Shown here piece after piece: positions 34,934-43,523 of a DNA stretch of 64,000 nt. Each line of letters starts with the position of its first letter. Position 1 is the first letter of the stretch. Under the pieces are notes generated by a model. That model did not search any database and was not told the origin of the DNA. It saw only the letters and a program-made list of their open reading frames with translations. Origin of the DNA: Leptospira sp. GTDB taxonomy: Bacteria; Spirochaetota; Leptospiria; Leptospirales; Leptospiraceae. Where the stretch lies: NCBI GenBank assembly GCA_027533185.1, contig JAPZTS010000011.1:1-64000 (forward strand), in the 5' to 3' direction. The translations under genes were made by a program, and so were the position numbers.

Positions 34934-37810
34934 TTGAACCGGTTGCCGAATCGAAAGCAGTTTTTTTTATTTCTACTCGGGCTTACCTGTCTATTTTCAG
35001 CTCAGTGGTTTTCTCTTTCCTCTAATCGAGCTGCATATCTAGATAAAAAAATTACTAAAATTGAGTTTCAAGGTAATATCAATACTTCTTCCGATGACAT
35101 CCTGGATTTGATGGATATGCGCCCTGGTATGGTGCTTACGACAGAGATTTTAAATGCAGATATGAGGTCTTTGTTTAACTCAGGGTTTTTCTTCCAAATC
35201 GATATACAGGGAACATTGGATAAGGAAGGAGTGGCAATCCTTGTCGTCGTTAAGGAAAGACCCCGTGTAAAAGATATAGATTTTATCGGTGCGGATGAAG
35301 TTTTTCCTTCCGATCTAAGAGATAAAATTCCTTTGAAAGAAAATGAAGTAATTACACCGAAAAAAGTAACTCTTTCGAAAGAGGTGATTTTAAAAAAATA
35401 TCGTGATGAGGGTTTTTTCTTAGCTTATGTACGGTTTGAATCAGACCCCGTAGATCCAGAGACGAATACGATTCGAGTCAAATTCATAATCGATGAAGGG
35501 GAAGAAATTCCTGTTAGTAAAATCAATATTTTTGGAAATTCGGATATTGATACGTATGATATTCAATCCATTATGGATTTGAAAGAGAGTGGAATCATTG
35601 AGTCTGGTGTGTTCAAAGAATCAGCTTTCGAATCAGACAAACAAAAGATAGTAGGGTATCTAAAGTCACGTGGTTATGTGGATGCAGAACTTAGCAATGA
35701 CGGAACCAACTGGGAAATTAAATGGGAGAATTCTAAGAAGAAAGATAAACGAGTCGTTGTTGTCAATTTTAAGATCAGCGAGGGCGAACAGTATTTTTAT
35801 AATGGATACTCAACTGCGCATGACATGACCCTCGCACCTAGCGGAATGCCTTTGTATTTGAACAAAGAAAATAATCCTCCCGGTACGCCTAAAGAAGAAT
35901 GGATGCCTGTCTATCCGATTAAACACTTAGAAGATCAATTTGAATTTGCACCGAATGATATTGGTGAAGTTTTTGACGAAAGCAAATTCCAAAAAGATCG
36001 AGGAATGATCAACGAGAATTACTCGGCAAAAGGCTATTTGTTTGCACAGGTAATTCCGAGAAGGAAGATTGTAGAGTTAAATGAGCCAACCCTTGCAAGA
36101 TATGAAAACTGTGAAAAACGTGGCTCTCCAGAGGCAATTAATGACTGTAAAGAAGAATACAGTCGTTTAAATATCGCTAGGCTAAGGAAAATCTTTACAG
36201 ACCAACCAAATTTACGGAATAAAAAGTTCATCCATGTGGATTTTACAATCCGTGAAAACAACCTGGCTTTCGTTGAAAATATAATTATCAAAGGAAATAA
36301 AAAAACTCAGGATCGTGTGATCCGTCGTGAGCTTTTATTCAAACCAGGCGACCTGTTTAATTCCACATTGGTTAACAGATCTAGAGAGAGAATTTTTAAC
36401 CTTGGTTACTTCAAAGAAGTAAACTTCAATATGCGACCAGGTTCAGACGAAACTAAAATGAATCTCATTATAGAAGTTGTGGAACAACCGACTGGAACGG
36501 TTTCCATGGGTGGGGGATACGGAACCATAACAGGTTTTTCCATCTTTACTCAGTTAGGTGAAAATAACCTGAACGGAACAGGACAGCAGATCAATGGTAG
36601 GATTGAATTTGGACCTATTCGAAGATTTTTACAGATTTCTTGGACGGAACCTTGGTTTCGAGACAAACCTTGGTCACTCACTCTTTCTGCTTTTTATTCC
36701 TCACGGACTCTATTTGTGGGTGCAACATCCATTACGGAGAATAACAACCAAGGTATCAAAGAATCTGCATCCTACGAAAGATCGGGTGTCGGTATATCCG
36801 TTGGAATTGCACATAGGTTTTTAATCAACTGGACTCATTTTCATAGGTATTCTCCCTCCTTTTTTGCATCAACAAGGCCAACCTCACTGGTTTCCGATCA
36901 GGTTCTTGCAGAAGTGGATCGCGGTTGGCAGTTCCGATCTCAGCTAACGAATGGTTTGGCATACGATAACAGGGATAATGTTTTTAATACGACTCAAGGT
37001 TTTAATTTGGTGTTTGCGATAGACAATGTTGGTCAATATCTCGGTGGAGAAAGTCATTTTGATCAATTCAGTCCTATCATGGAGTACTACCAAACTTGGT
37101 TTGACTATACTTTCTTTGGATTGATTCGCAAGAATGCCCTTCGAAGATGGAGAGTCGTTCAACAGTTCAGGACATCATCTGTCTTTACATTCGAAAGAAC
37201 ACCTAGGTATCGAAAACAAGACAAAGAAAAAATACCTTTTATCCAAGCCCAGGATCGTTTGTTTCTTGGTGGTTACGAATCACTCCGTGGTTGGTTTTTT
37301 GATGATAAATACTATCCAGATGAATGGAAAGATGGGGCCGCTCATAGAGTTTTGTTTACATCTGAGCTTCGGTTTCCGATTGAGCCTTCCTTACTTTGGT
37401 TTGTTATCTTTTTTGATGCTGGAGCGATGTATGAACAGATCAATCGTGCGGTAGGAGAGAGAAGGGAATTTTTTAAAAACTATGATAATTTGGTTCGTTC
37501 CCAAAGAGAGACAGACCCAGTGGAATCCTATTATTTTGAAAGATTCAACACCAACGGACAGAGATTACCGATTTCTCCTTTTGAGTTGAACGATCCTGGA
37601 AATTTGGTCCTATCTGGAAAAAATCTATCGATGCAAAATTTTAGGTATTCCTGGGGTTTTGGTTTAAGAATTCAAATTCCCGTACTGCCTTTGCGATTGT
37701 ATTTTGCTCAGAGACTTCGTTACACAGGGGTTGAGGATCGACCTTTCGGATTGTATCCTGACAACAATAGTTTCCAGTTTGTTTTTGGAATTGGAGATCT
37801 TCGTTTTTAG
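34934..37810 (+). CDS. bamA: Outer membrane protein assembly factor BamA
   Basis: BamA inserts beta-barrel proteins into the outer membrane. The 958-residue precursor has a signal peptide (FFLFLLGLTCLFSAQWF) and five POTRA repeats. Examples of these are ITKIEFQGNINTSSDDIL, VKDIDFIGADEV, ISKINIFGNSDIDTYDI and VENIIIKGNKKTQDRVIRRELLF. The C-terminal barrel has LFLGGYESLRGW (the conserved VRGF/Y-type loop) and ends DLRF with the aromatic terminus. It is longer than the E. coli protein (about 810), with extra sequence between POTRAs (about residues 290-400). It starts at TTG, with no in-frame ATG before the signal peptide, and is tightly linked to the ExbB/ExbD genes. Confidence 0.93.
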   Translation: MNRLPNRKQFFLFLLGLTCLFSAQWFSLSSNRAAYLDKKITKIEFQGNINTSSDDILDLMDMRPGMVLTTEILNADMRSLFNSGFFFQIDIQGTLDKEGVAILVVVKERPRVKDIDFIGADEVFPSDLRDKIPLKENEVITPKKVTLSKEVILKKYRDEGFFLAYVRFESDPVDPETNTIRVKFIIDEGEEIPVSKINIFGNSDIDTYDIQSIMDLKESGIIESGVFKESAFESDKQKIVGYLKSRGYVDAELSNDGTNWEIKWENSKKKDKRVVVVNFKISEGEQYFYNGYSTAHDMTLAPSGMPLYLNKENNPPGTPKEEWMPVYPIKHLEDQFEFAPNDIGEVFDESKFQKDRGMINENYSAKGYLFAQVIPRRKIVELNEPTLARYENCEKRGSPEAINDCKEEYSRLNIARLRKIFTDQPNLRNKKFIHVDFTIRENNLAFVENIIIKGNKKTQDRVIRRELLFKPGDLFNSTLVNRSRERIFNLGYFKEVNFNMRPGSDETKMNLIIEVVEQPTGTVSMGGGYGTITGFSIFTQLGENNLNGTGQQINGRIEFGPIRRFLQISWTEPWFRDKPWSLTLSAFYSSRTLFVGATSITENNNQGIKESASYERSGVGISVGIAHRFLINWTHFHRYSPSFFASTRPTSLVSDQVLAEVDRGWQFRSQLTNGLAYDNRDNVFNTTQGFNLVFAIDNVGQYLGGESHFDQFSPIMEYYQTWFDYTFFGLIRKNALRRWRVVQQFRTSSVFTFERTPRYRKQDKEKIPFIQAQDRLFLGGYESLRGWFFDDKYYPDEWKDGAAHRVLFTSELRFPIEPSLLWFVIFFDAGAMYEQINRAVGERREFFKNYDNLVRSQRETDPVESYYFERFNTNGQRLPISPFELNDPGNLVLSGKNLSMQNFRYSWGFGLRIQIPVLPLRLYFAQRLRYTGVEDRPFGLYPDNNSFQFVFGIGDLRF

Positions 37811-39993
37811 TGGAGTGGGAGGGTCTCAATTCAGCCCAAAAACAGGCAGTAGAAACCGTCGAAGGTCCATTACTCATCCTAGCGGGTGCAGGCTCTGGCA
37901 AAACAAGAGTCATCACCTACCGCATCGCTAATTTAATCAAAAACCACAATGTTCATCCGAGTCAGATTCTTGCAGTAACCTTTACAAACAAAGCCGCTGA
38001 TGAGATGAAAAAACGTTCCCTATCTCTTCTCTCTGACCTTAACTACGAGCCATTCATTAAAACATTCCACTCGCTTTGTTTATATCTTTTGCGCAGAGAG
38101 GGAAAGGCTTTGGGAATAGGTTCCAATTTTACTATTTATGATAGTGATATGCAAGAATCTCTAATCAAAGAGATTTTAAAATCGAAAGAGATTGATACAA
38201 AAGAGTTTAAACCCTCAGTTCTCGGTAATATTTTTTCAAAATCTAAAGATTCCTTCATGACCGCGGAAGAATATTCTAAGAAGGCGGAAGACGATAAAAC
38301 ATCTAGGCTTATCGCAAATACCTTTCTCAGTTATGAGATAGAGAAAGATAAACGGAATGCCTTAGATTTTGGAGATTTGATTTTAAAAACCGTAATTCTA
38401 TTTAGAGATTTTCCAGTGGTTTTAGAAAAATACCAAAGACTTTGGAAGTATGTAATGGTAGACGAGTACCAAGATACAAATAAAATCCAATACCATTTGG
38501 TAAAAGCTCTATCTGAGTTGAATAAGAATATTTGCGTTGTAGGTGATGACGACCAATCTATTTATTCTTGGAGGGGAGCCGATATTTCAAATATTCTTAA
38601 TTTTCATAAAGATTACCCTGAGGCTACCATTGTCAAGTTAGAAGAAAACTATAGATCAACCAAAACAATCATTGAAACCGCGGCCAACTTAATTCAATTT
38701 AATAAACAACGCACCAATAAAACACTTAAGACTAGCAATCCGTTAGGTGAAAAGATACAAATCAAAATATTTCAAAATGAATCCGAAGAAGCGGAAGGAG
38801 TTGTTCGGGAAATTATAATTAGAAAAAAAAGTTCTAAGTCGGGAGTGTTTTCTGATTACGCAGTCTTTTATCGAACCAATTCCCAATCGCGATACTTTGA
38901 AGAAGCATTACGGAAAAAAGGTATCCCTTACAAGATCTTTGGTGGGTTTAGATTTTTTGATAGAAAGGAAGTAAAAGACCTCATTGCCTATCTTTCTGTT
39001 GTAATCAATCCCTTGGATTCGACTTCACTTCTTCGAATTCTTAATTCACCGCCGAGAGGAATTGGAGAAACAACGGTGGAAAGGTTATTGAAACTCTCTA
39101 TTGAGGAAGGTCTTTCGTTGTTTGAGTGTTTGGATCGAGACTCACCAGAAATTAAAAAGGGTACAAAAGCAAAGTTGAAAGCTCTACACAAAATGTTTAC
39201 AACAGCCATGGATGATCTATCTTCGAAACCACCCTCAGAAATTACATATGATATTTTAGAGCATTCTGGCTATCGAGAGCATCTTGAAAATGAAGGAACC
39301 GAAGATTCTTTTTCGAGGTTATCCAACTTAAATGAATTTGTAAATGCGCTAAAAGAATACGAAGATACAAATCCTGATTCTAGTTTAGAGGAATATTTAG
39401 GGAATATTTCACTGATCACAAGTGAAGATAATACTAAAGATTTGAATGACTATGTTGTTTTAATGACAATCCACAACGCAAAGGGATTGGAATTTAAACA
39501 TGTTTTTTTAACTGGAATGGAGGAGGGCACTTTCCCTCATTTTTTATCCTTGGATACCAAGGATGGAATAGAAGAGGAACGTAGGTTAGCTTATGTTGCT
39601 ATCACCAGGGCAAAGGAAAATTTAGATATCAGTTTTTCTCGATTTACAAGAAAATTCGGAGAAGTAGAGGCTAGGTTCCCGTCTCGATTTTTGGAAGAGT
39701 TGCCCAGTGAATACTTGAGCGGGGAAACGGAAGAGTTTGGAATTCGTCAACCTGATAGAGCTCCAGAAGCGAAACGGCTTATTACAAAAGAAGCTAAATT
39801 TGAATCAACTCTTTCCAAATCCAGCTCTACTACTCTGGGATTAGGAAAACGAGTTCGCCATAAGGTGTATGGAGAGGGAAAAATCATCAGTTTGACTGGA
39901 ACAGGTGACAATCAAAAAGTCGAAGTTCAGTTTGGCCCCCACGTTGTGAAAAAATTCTTATTGGCATATACACCACTAGAAGTAATTTCTTAG
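37810..39993 (+). CDS. pcrA: UvrD/PcrA-type ATP-dependent DNA helicase
   Basis: A 727-residue superfamily 1A 3'-5' helicase. Walker A AGAGSGKT is at 25-32, followed by TFTNKAADEMK (Ia), VDEYQDTN (II), GDDDQSIYSWRGAD (III), LEENYRSTK (IV), LMTIHNAKGLEFKHVFLTGMEEG (V) and RLAYVAITRAK (VI). The C-terminal end (RVRHKVYGEGKI, VEVQFGPHVVKKFLLAYTPLE) is the RNA-polymerase-binding Tudor domain of PcrA/UvrD. It acts in nucleotide excision repair, replication and collision handling. Its GTG shares a base with the bamA stop (TAGTG). Confidence 0.93.
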   Translation: MEWEGLNSAQKQAVETVEGPLLILAGAGSGKTRVITYRIANLIKNHNVHPSQILAVTFTNKAADEMKKRSLSLLSDLNYEPFIKTFHSLCLYLLRREGKALGIGSNFTIYDSDMQESLIKEILKSKEIDTKEFKPSVLGNIFSKSKDSFMTAEEYSKKAEDDKTSRLIANTFLSYEIEKDKRNALDFGDLILKTVILFRDFPVVLEKYQRLWKYVMVDEYQDTNKIQYHLVKALSELNKNICVVGDDDQSIYSWRGADISNILNFHKDYPEATIVKLEENYRSTKTIIETAANLIQFNKQRTNKTLKTSNPLGEKIQIKIFQNESEEAEGVVREIIIRKKSSKSGVFSDYAVFYRTNSQSRYFEEALRKKGIPYKIFGGFRFFDRKEVKDLIAYLSVVINPLDSTSLLRILNSPPRGIGETTVERLLKLSIEEGLSLFECLDRDSPEIKKGTKAKLKALHKMFTTAMDDLSSKPPSEITYDILEHSGYREHLENEGTEDSFSRLSNLNEFVNALKEYEDTNPDSSLEEYLGNISLITSEDNTKDLNDYVVLMTIHNAKGLEFKHVFLTGMEEGTFPHFLSLDTKDGIEEERRLAYVAITRAKENLDISFSRFTRKFGEVEARFPSRFLEELPSEYLSGETEEFGIRQPDRAPEAKRLITKEAKFESTLSKSSSTTLGLGKRVRHKVYGEGKIISLTGTGDNQKVEVQFGPHVVKKFLLAYTPLEVIS

Positions 39994-40009
39994 TAGAAGT
40001 GAGGAATTT

Positions 40010-40441
40010 ATGAAACTTTTATTTTCCATTCTATTGACTTTGGTTTTGACTATGTCGCCTTTGTTTTCTCAACCTAAATCAGGTTTGGCGGAAGAGTATA
40101 CAAAACTGGAAGATTCTGTTTTGAATCCAAAACTTGGAGATGCAGACCGCAAAAAAAATATTGAACGAAATTTACTTGCTTCAGTGCGAAGTAGTTTGGC
40201 AAAAAAGTTTAAAGATCCTAAAAAAGAACTCAAAGATTTAAAATTTGAAGACTTACAATCGGAAAAAGGTGAGATACCAAATTCATATTTTATAAAATAT
40301 AAAAATTACTATTTTTCCTATTTATTCCCAATTGATCCCGAAAAGTATTTAACTTCGCCCGTAGAAGAAAATGTACTTACAAAACCAGATGGTTTGGATT
40401 TAAAAGATAGCTCACATAAAGATGAAAAGGTAGGTCCATAA
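40010..40441 (+). CDS. Small secreted protein, unknown function
   Basis: A 143-residue protein with a signal peptide (LLFSILLTLVLTMSPLFSQ) and a lysine-rich, charged mature part without recognisable motifs (EDLQSEKGEIPNSYFIKYKNYYFSYLFPIDPEKYL). GAGGA precedes the ATG, and it is 16 bases after pcrA. Unrecognised. Confidence 0.65.
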   Translation: MKLLFSILLTLVLTMSPLFSQPKSGLAEEYTKLEDSVLNPKLGDADRKKNIERNLLASVRSSLAKKFKDPKKELKDLKFEDLQSEKGEIPNSYFIKYKNYYFSYLFPIDPEKYLTSPVEENVLTKPDGLDLKDSSHKDEKVGP

Positions 40442-40448
40442 CTTCTCA

Positions 40449-41318
40449 ATGGAGGAACAAGAATTCATAAAAGTTTGGGCTTGGGTCTTAGAAGTTGGTG
40501 ATAAAATTCTCGATGTTTACCACTCTAATTTTGAAATTCGGGATAAAGGAGGCAACGATCCCGTAACCGAAGCAGATTTGCTTGCAAGTGAATTTCTCCA
40601 AACAAAGATAATGGAGGCTTTTCCCTCGCATGGTTTTCTTTCCGAAGAAAAGAAAGACACAAAAGAGCGATTGGACAAAGAGTTTGTTTGGATTTTGGAT
40701 CCGATTGACGGAACACGGGAGTTCGTTAAGAAGAATGATCAATTTGCTTTGAGTTTAGGACTTGTTCGCAATGGTAGAGTTATATGGGGAATCATTTTTA
40801 ATCCTGCAACTGGTGAGTTTTTCTCCAAGGGACAGATGTCTTTTTTTTCCAAATTAAAACCTCCATTTGCTAACAAAGCTAACTTAGAGCAAGTGTTATT
40901 AGCGAGTAAAACACTTGAACATCCCTTTAGCCCAAATCCGCCTATCGTGAATAAACCTAAACTTTTAGTATCTTTTTCGGAAATGAAGGAAGGAATTTTT
41001 GACGAAACCGTTTGGAAGGATGAATTTCAATTGCAGCCAATGGGTAGCATAGCATACAAATTGGGATTACTAAGTGCTGGATTTATTGATTTGATTGTAT
41101 CTCTCAAACCAAAAAATGAATGGGATATTTGTGGAGGAATATCATTGTTAGATGAAGAGCTTTATTCTTTTTTTCCTCTAAATGGAAAAGAATATACTTT
41201 TAATAATGAAAGTACGGTAAGTTATGGACTGGTTGCGGGAAGTAAAACTGCCGTTGAATACTTAAAATCCAAAGTCAATTTACATATTCTTTCCCTATCC
41301 GTTCGCCAAACATGGTAG
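40449..41318 (+). CDS. Inositol-monophosphatase/CysQ-family phosphatase
   Basis: A 289-residue member of the lithium-sensitive phosphatase family. The metal-binding motifs are GFLSEEKKD (glutamates of motif 1), ILDPIDGTREF (motif A; the TREF wording is that of CysQ-like 3'(2'),5'-bisphosphate nucleotidases) and EWDICGGISLL (motif B). It could recycle PAP from sulfate assimilation or dephosphorylate inositol phosphates; which is not decidable here. The gene overlaps the next by 7 bases. Confidence 0.8.
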   Translation: MEEQEFIKVWAWVLEVGDKILDVYHSNFEIRDKGGNDPVTEADLLASEFLQTKIMEAFPSHGFLSEEKKDTKERLDKEFVWILDPIDGTREFVKKNDQFALSLGLVRNGRVIWGIIFNPATGEFFSKGQMSFFSKLKPPFANKANLEQVLLASKTLEHPFSPNPPIVNKPKLLVSFSEMKEGIFDETVWKDEFQLQPMGSIAYKLGLLSAGFIDLIVSLKPKNEWDICGGISLLDEELYSFFPLNGKEYTFNNESTVSYGLVAGSKTAVEYLKSKVNLHILSLSVRQTW

Positions 41319-42451
41319 CTAACATCATTCGTGTAGGCTTAGATGCAAGACCGTTGTCCACAAGGATTTCTGGTGTTGGTAGACTGATAGGCGAGACGAT
41401 CAAAGCCTTTCCACATTCCGACTCATATCAGTTCCATTTGTATTCTCATCTTCCTATCCACCCAGATCACAAATCCATTCTGAATATGCAAAATGTAGTT
41501 TGGCATTCTGAAGGTGGATTTTGGAGGTGGAAAGGCGGTTTGTACTATAATTTATATCTTCCCTGTCGTATCAGAAAGGATAAGTTGGATCTCTTTTGGG
41601 GATCGCAACAAGTACTACCTCCATTTCTTCCCAAGAGACTTAAGGCTGTTCTCACCTATTGTGATCTGGTTTTGTATCTCTATCCCGAGACAATGCGTTT
41701 TTTGGCTAGGGTCCAACAAAGACTTGTTCAATCCTATTCGGTGCGCCGATCGTCATTTATTCTCAGCATCTCGAAACAAACGAGTGATGATGTTTGCACA
41801 AAGTTTCATTATCCCAAGGAAAAATCAGGTGTCGCATATCCTGGGATAAATCAAAAGGAAATGATTGCTGCACTCAGTCATTCCCCTTCAAAACAAGTGT
41901 TAGATTTAGAACCAGATTACCTTCTTTCGGTCTCTACAATCGAGCCACGAAAAAACTATCCTTTTTTGTTAGAAGTTTATAGAAAGTATCGAAAGAAAGA
42001 TCCACATCATTATAGACATTGGGTGATAGTAGGGAAAATTGGTTGGGAGTCTAAAGAATTTATAGAGGAGCTCAAACAAGAAAGAAGTTTGTATAAAGAT
42101 ATTCATATACTCGACTCTATCTCTGACGTCGACTTACAACATTTATATCGAAGAGCTGGCCTGTTTCTCTTTGCTTCCAAATATGAAGGTTTTGGCATAC
42201 CGATGTTGGAAGCATTGTTTCACAGAAAGTATTGTATCGTTTCTAATATCCCTACCTTCAAAGAAATAGGCGAAGACTCTGCAACCTATCTACAATACCA
42301 GACCGATGAAGATGCAAATGTTTGGGCCGAAGAGATTTGTAAATTTTTCCAATCTCCAAAAGAAGCCATCGCTGACATCAGTGATTTTACTTGGGAAACC
42401 TCTGCAAAGAAAACAGAGGAAGTCTTTCAAAGAGCCTTAGGGAATCTTTAA
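41312..42451 (+). CDS. Family 4 (GT-B) glycosyltransferase
   Basis: A 379-residue GT-B enzyme. The N-terminal domain starts VGLDARPLSTRISGVGRLI, as in mannosyltransferases of the GT4 family. The C-terminal nucleotide-sugar site reads SKYEGFGIPMLEALF with the E-x7-E motif, preceded by SVSTIEPRKNYPFLLEVY. It is likely cytoplasmic and used for surface polysaccharide or glycolipid synthesis. It overlaps the phosphatase gene. Confidence 0.86.
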   Translation: MVANIIRVGLDARPLSTRISGVGRLIGETIKAFPHSDSYQFHLYSHLPIHPDHKSILNMQNVVWHSEGGFWRWKGGLYYNLYLPCRIRKDKLDLFWGSQQVLPPFLPKRLKAVLTYCDLVLYLYPETMRFLARVQQRLVQSYSVRRSSFILSISKQTSDDVCTKFHYPKEKSGVAYPGINQKEMIAALSHSPSKQVLDLEPDYLLSVSTIEPRKNYPFLLEVYRKYRKKDPHHYRHWVIVGKIGWESKEFIEELKQERSLYKDIHILDSISDVDLQHLYRRAGLFLFASKYEGFGIPMLEALFHRKYCIVSNIPTFKEIGEDSATYLQYQTDEDANVWAEEICKFFQSPKEAIADISDFTWETSAKKTEEVFQRALGNL

Positions 42452-42476
42452 TTTTTACTTGTTGCTAAGTCCGTAG

Positions 42477-42872
42477 CTAAAACCAAAACCATCGAAACTT
42501 ATTTTTTCTGACAATACCTGAAAACAGAATCCGAGAAGAATCTTTGGATGGAAGAACGTGCAAATGGAATCTATCCGCAGTCATGGTTTGGATTTCCGCC
42601 CTCCATTCTTTCCTTTCGTCTTCTAAAAAGATGCGATCGGAAAGAATTTCACCGCTAATATTCCATTTTAAACTGATTGTTTTTCCTGCACGACGAAAAC
42701 TTGCGCTCAATTGGTCCTTGTTTGCGGCAAAGGTAACTTTCGTTTCTTGGTTGGTTTCGTAAGGTTCTTTTTCGGAAGGTATCATGGATATTCCTGTTCC
42801 CGTCCATTTCCCACGGATATATTGGTTCCATTCGTCTAATCTTGAGAAATAATTGTAAATGAGAGGTGTCAA
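42477..42872 (-). CDS. Conserved hypothetical protein
   Basis: A 131-residue, beta-rich protein without signal peptide. Alternating charged and hydrophobic strands (WTGTGISMIPSEKEPYETNQETKVTFAANKDQLSASFRR) suggest a small barrel of the lipocalin/DUF1579-like kind, but I cannot name it. It starts at a TTG with GGAG about 6 bases upstream. The 5' end overlaps the divergent thioredoxin-like gene by up to 7 bases. Confidence 0.5.
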   Translation of the reverse strand: MTPLIYNYFSRLDEWNQYIRGKWTGTGISMIPSEKEPYETNQETKVTFAANKDQLSASFRRAGKTISLKWNISGEILSDRIFLEDERKEWRAEIQTMTADRFHLHVLPSKDSSRILFSGIVRKNKFRWFWF

Positions 42873-43378
42873 AATTGCTCCGTTTTCGGATAACTACAAC
42901 CATTCTCTGTCTCGTTTTACTTTCCTTCTCTTTTTGCAAGAAAGCTACAAATACAACGGATTTTTTTCAAGATCCTATCGCACAACTTTCAGGTGGAGAG
43001 TTTCGTATGGAATCATTTCAAGGAAAGGTTCTTGTCTTGGATTTTTGGGCGACCTGGTGTGAACCATGCTCCAAGGCAGTTCCTACTTTAAACCAATGGA
43101 AAGAGCAGGTCGATCCGTCCGTTTTTCATTTCTATGGTGTCAATACAGATACTTCTGAGAGTTTGGATGCAATCAGGCTACATACAAAAAAGTTGAAGAT
43201 GAGATATCCTAGCTTGCTCGATCCAGATTGGAAGTTGACAGAGCATTATAAGATCGATGGTATTCCTTGCGTTTTGGTTTTTGGAAAAGATGGGAGAATT
43301 GTATACCGCCAGTATGGTCTCGACCAGTCCGATTTGACTGGGTTGCTTTTGAGGTCCAAGGTTTGGGCTATGGACTAG
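42866..43378 (+). CDS. TlpA-like thioredoxin-fold lipoprotein
   Basis: A 170-residue thiol-disulfide protein exported by a signal peptide (TTILCLVLLSFSFC) that ends in a cysteine, so it is probably a lipoprotein. The TlpA/ResA-type fold shows VLVLDFWATWCEPC (redox pair CEPC), a cis-proline in IDGIPCVLVFGKDGRIVYR, and the insert typical of the family. It reduces or oxidises periplasmic thiols, for example in cytochrome c maturation. The start is GTG 42866 or, better spaced from GAGAG, TTG 42875. It overlaps the divergent gene's start. Confidence 0.82.
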   Translation: MSKLLRFRITTTILCLVLLSFSFCKKATNTTDFFQDPIAQLSGGEFRMESFQGKVLVLDFWATWCEPCSKAVPTLNQWKEQVDPSVFHFYGVNTDTSESLDAIRLHTKKLKMRYPSLLDPDWKLTEHYKIDGIPCVLVFGKDGRIVYRQYGLDQSDLTGLLLRSKVWAMD

Positions 43379-43436
43379 TCGTTTTTGGTGCAATGCGAAA
43401 AACGAAAGAAGCATTCGATCTTCGTTTTATCTAGTC
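43373..43436 (+). terminator. Possible terminator/long hairpin after the thioredoxin-like gene
   Basis: AAAACGAA (43399-43406) pairs with TTCGTTTT (43421-43428), with GACTAG (43373-43378) and CTAGTC (43431-43436) as an outer stem. The trailing T run is short and mostly inside the stem, so termination is uncertain. Confidence 0.35.
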
Positions 43437-43523
43437 AAGGTGAAAATGTCTTGACTACGCTAAGCAAAATAAGTGTTCTAATATTACCTTTTTTAAACGT
43501 TTCTATCCAGAAAGGAGTCAATA

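Noticed and set aside
43451..43483. TTGACT with TCTAAT as a promoter for the acyl-CoA synthetase gene
   Set aside because: The spacing is about 20 bases and the -10 is weak, so I could not support it.
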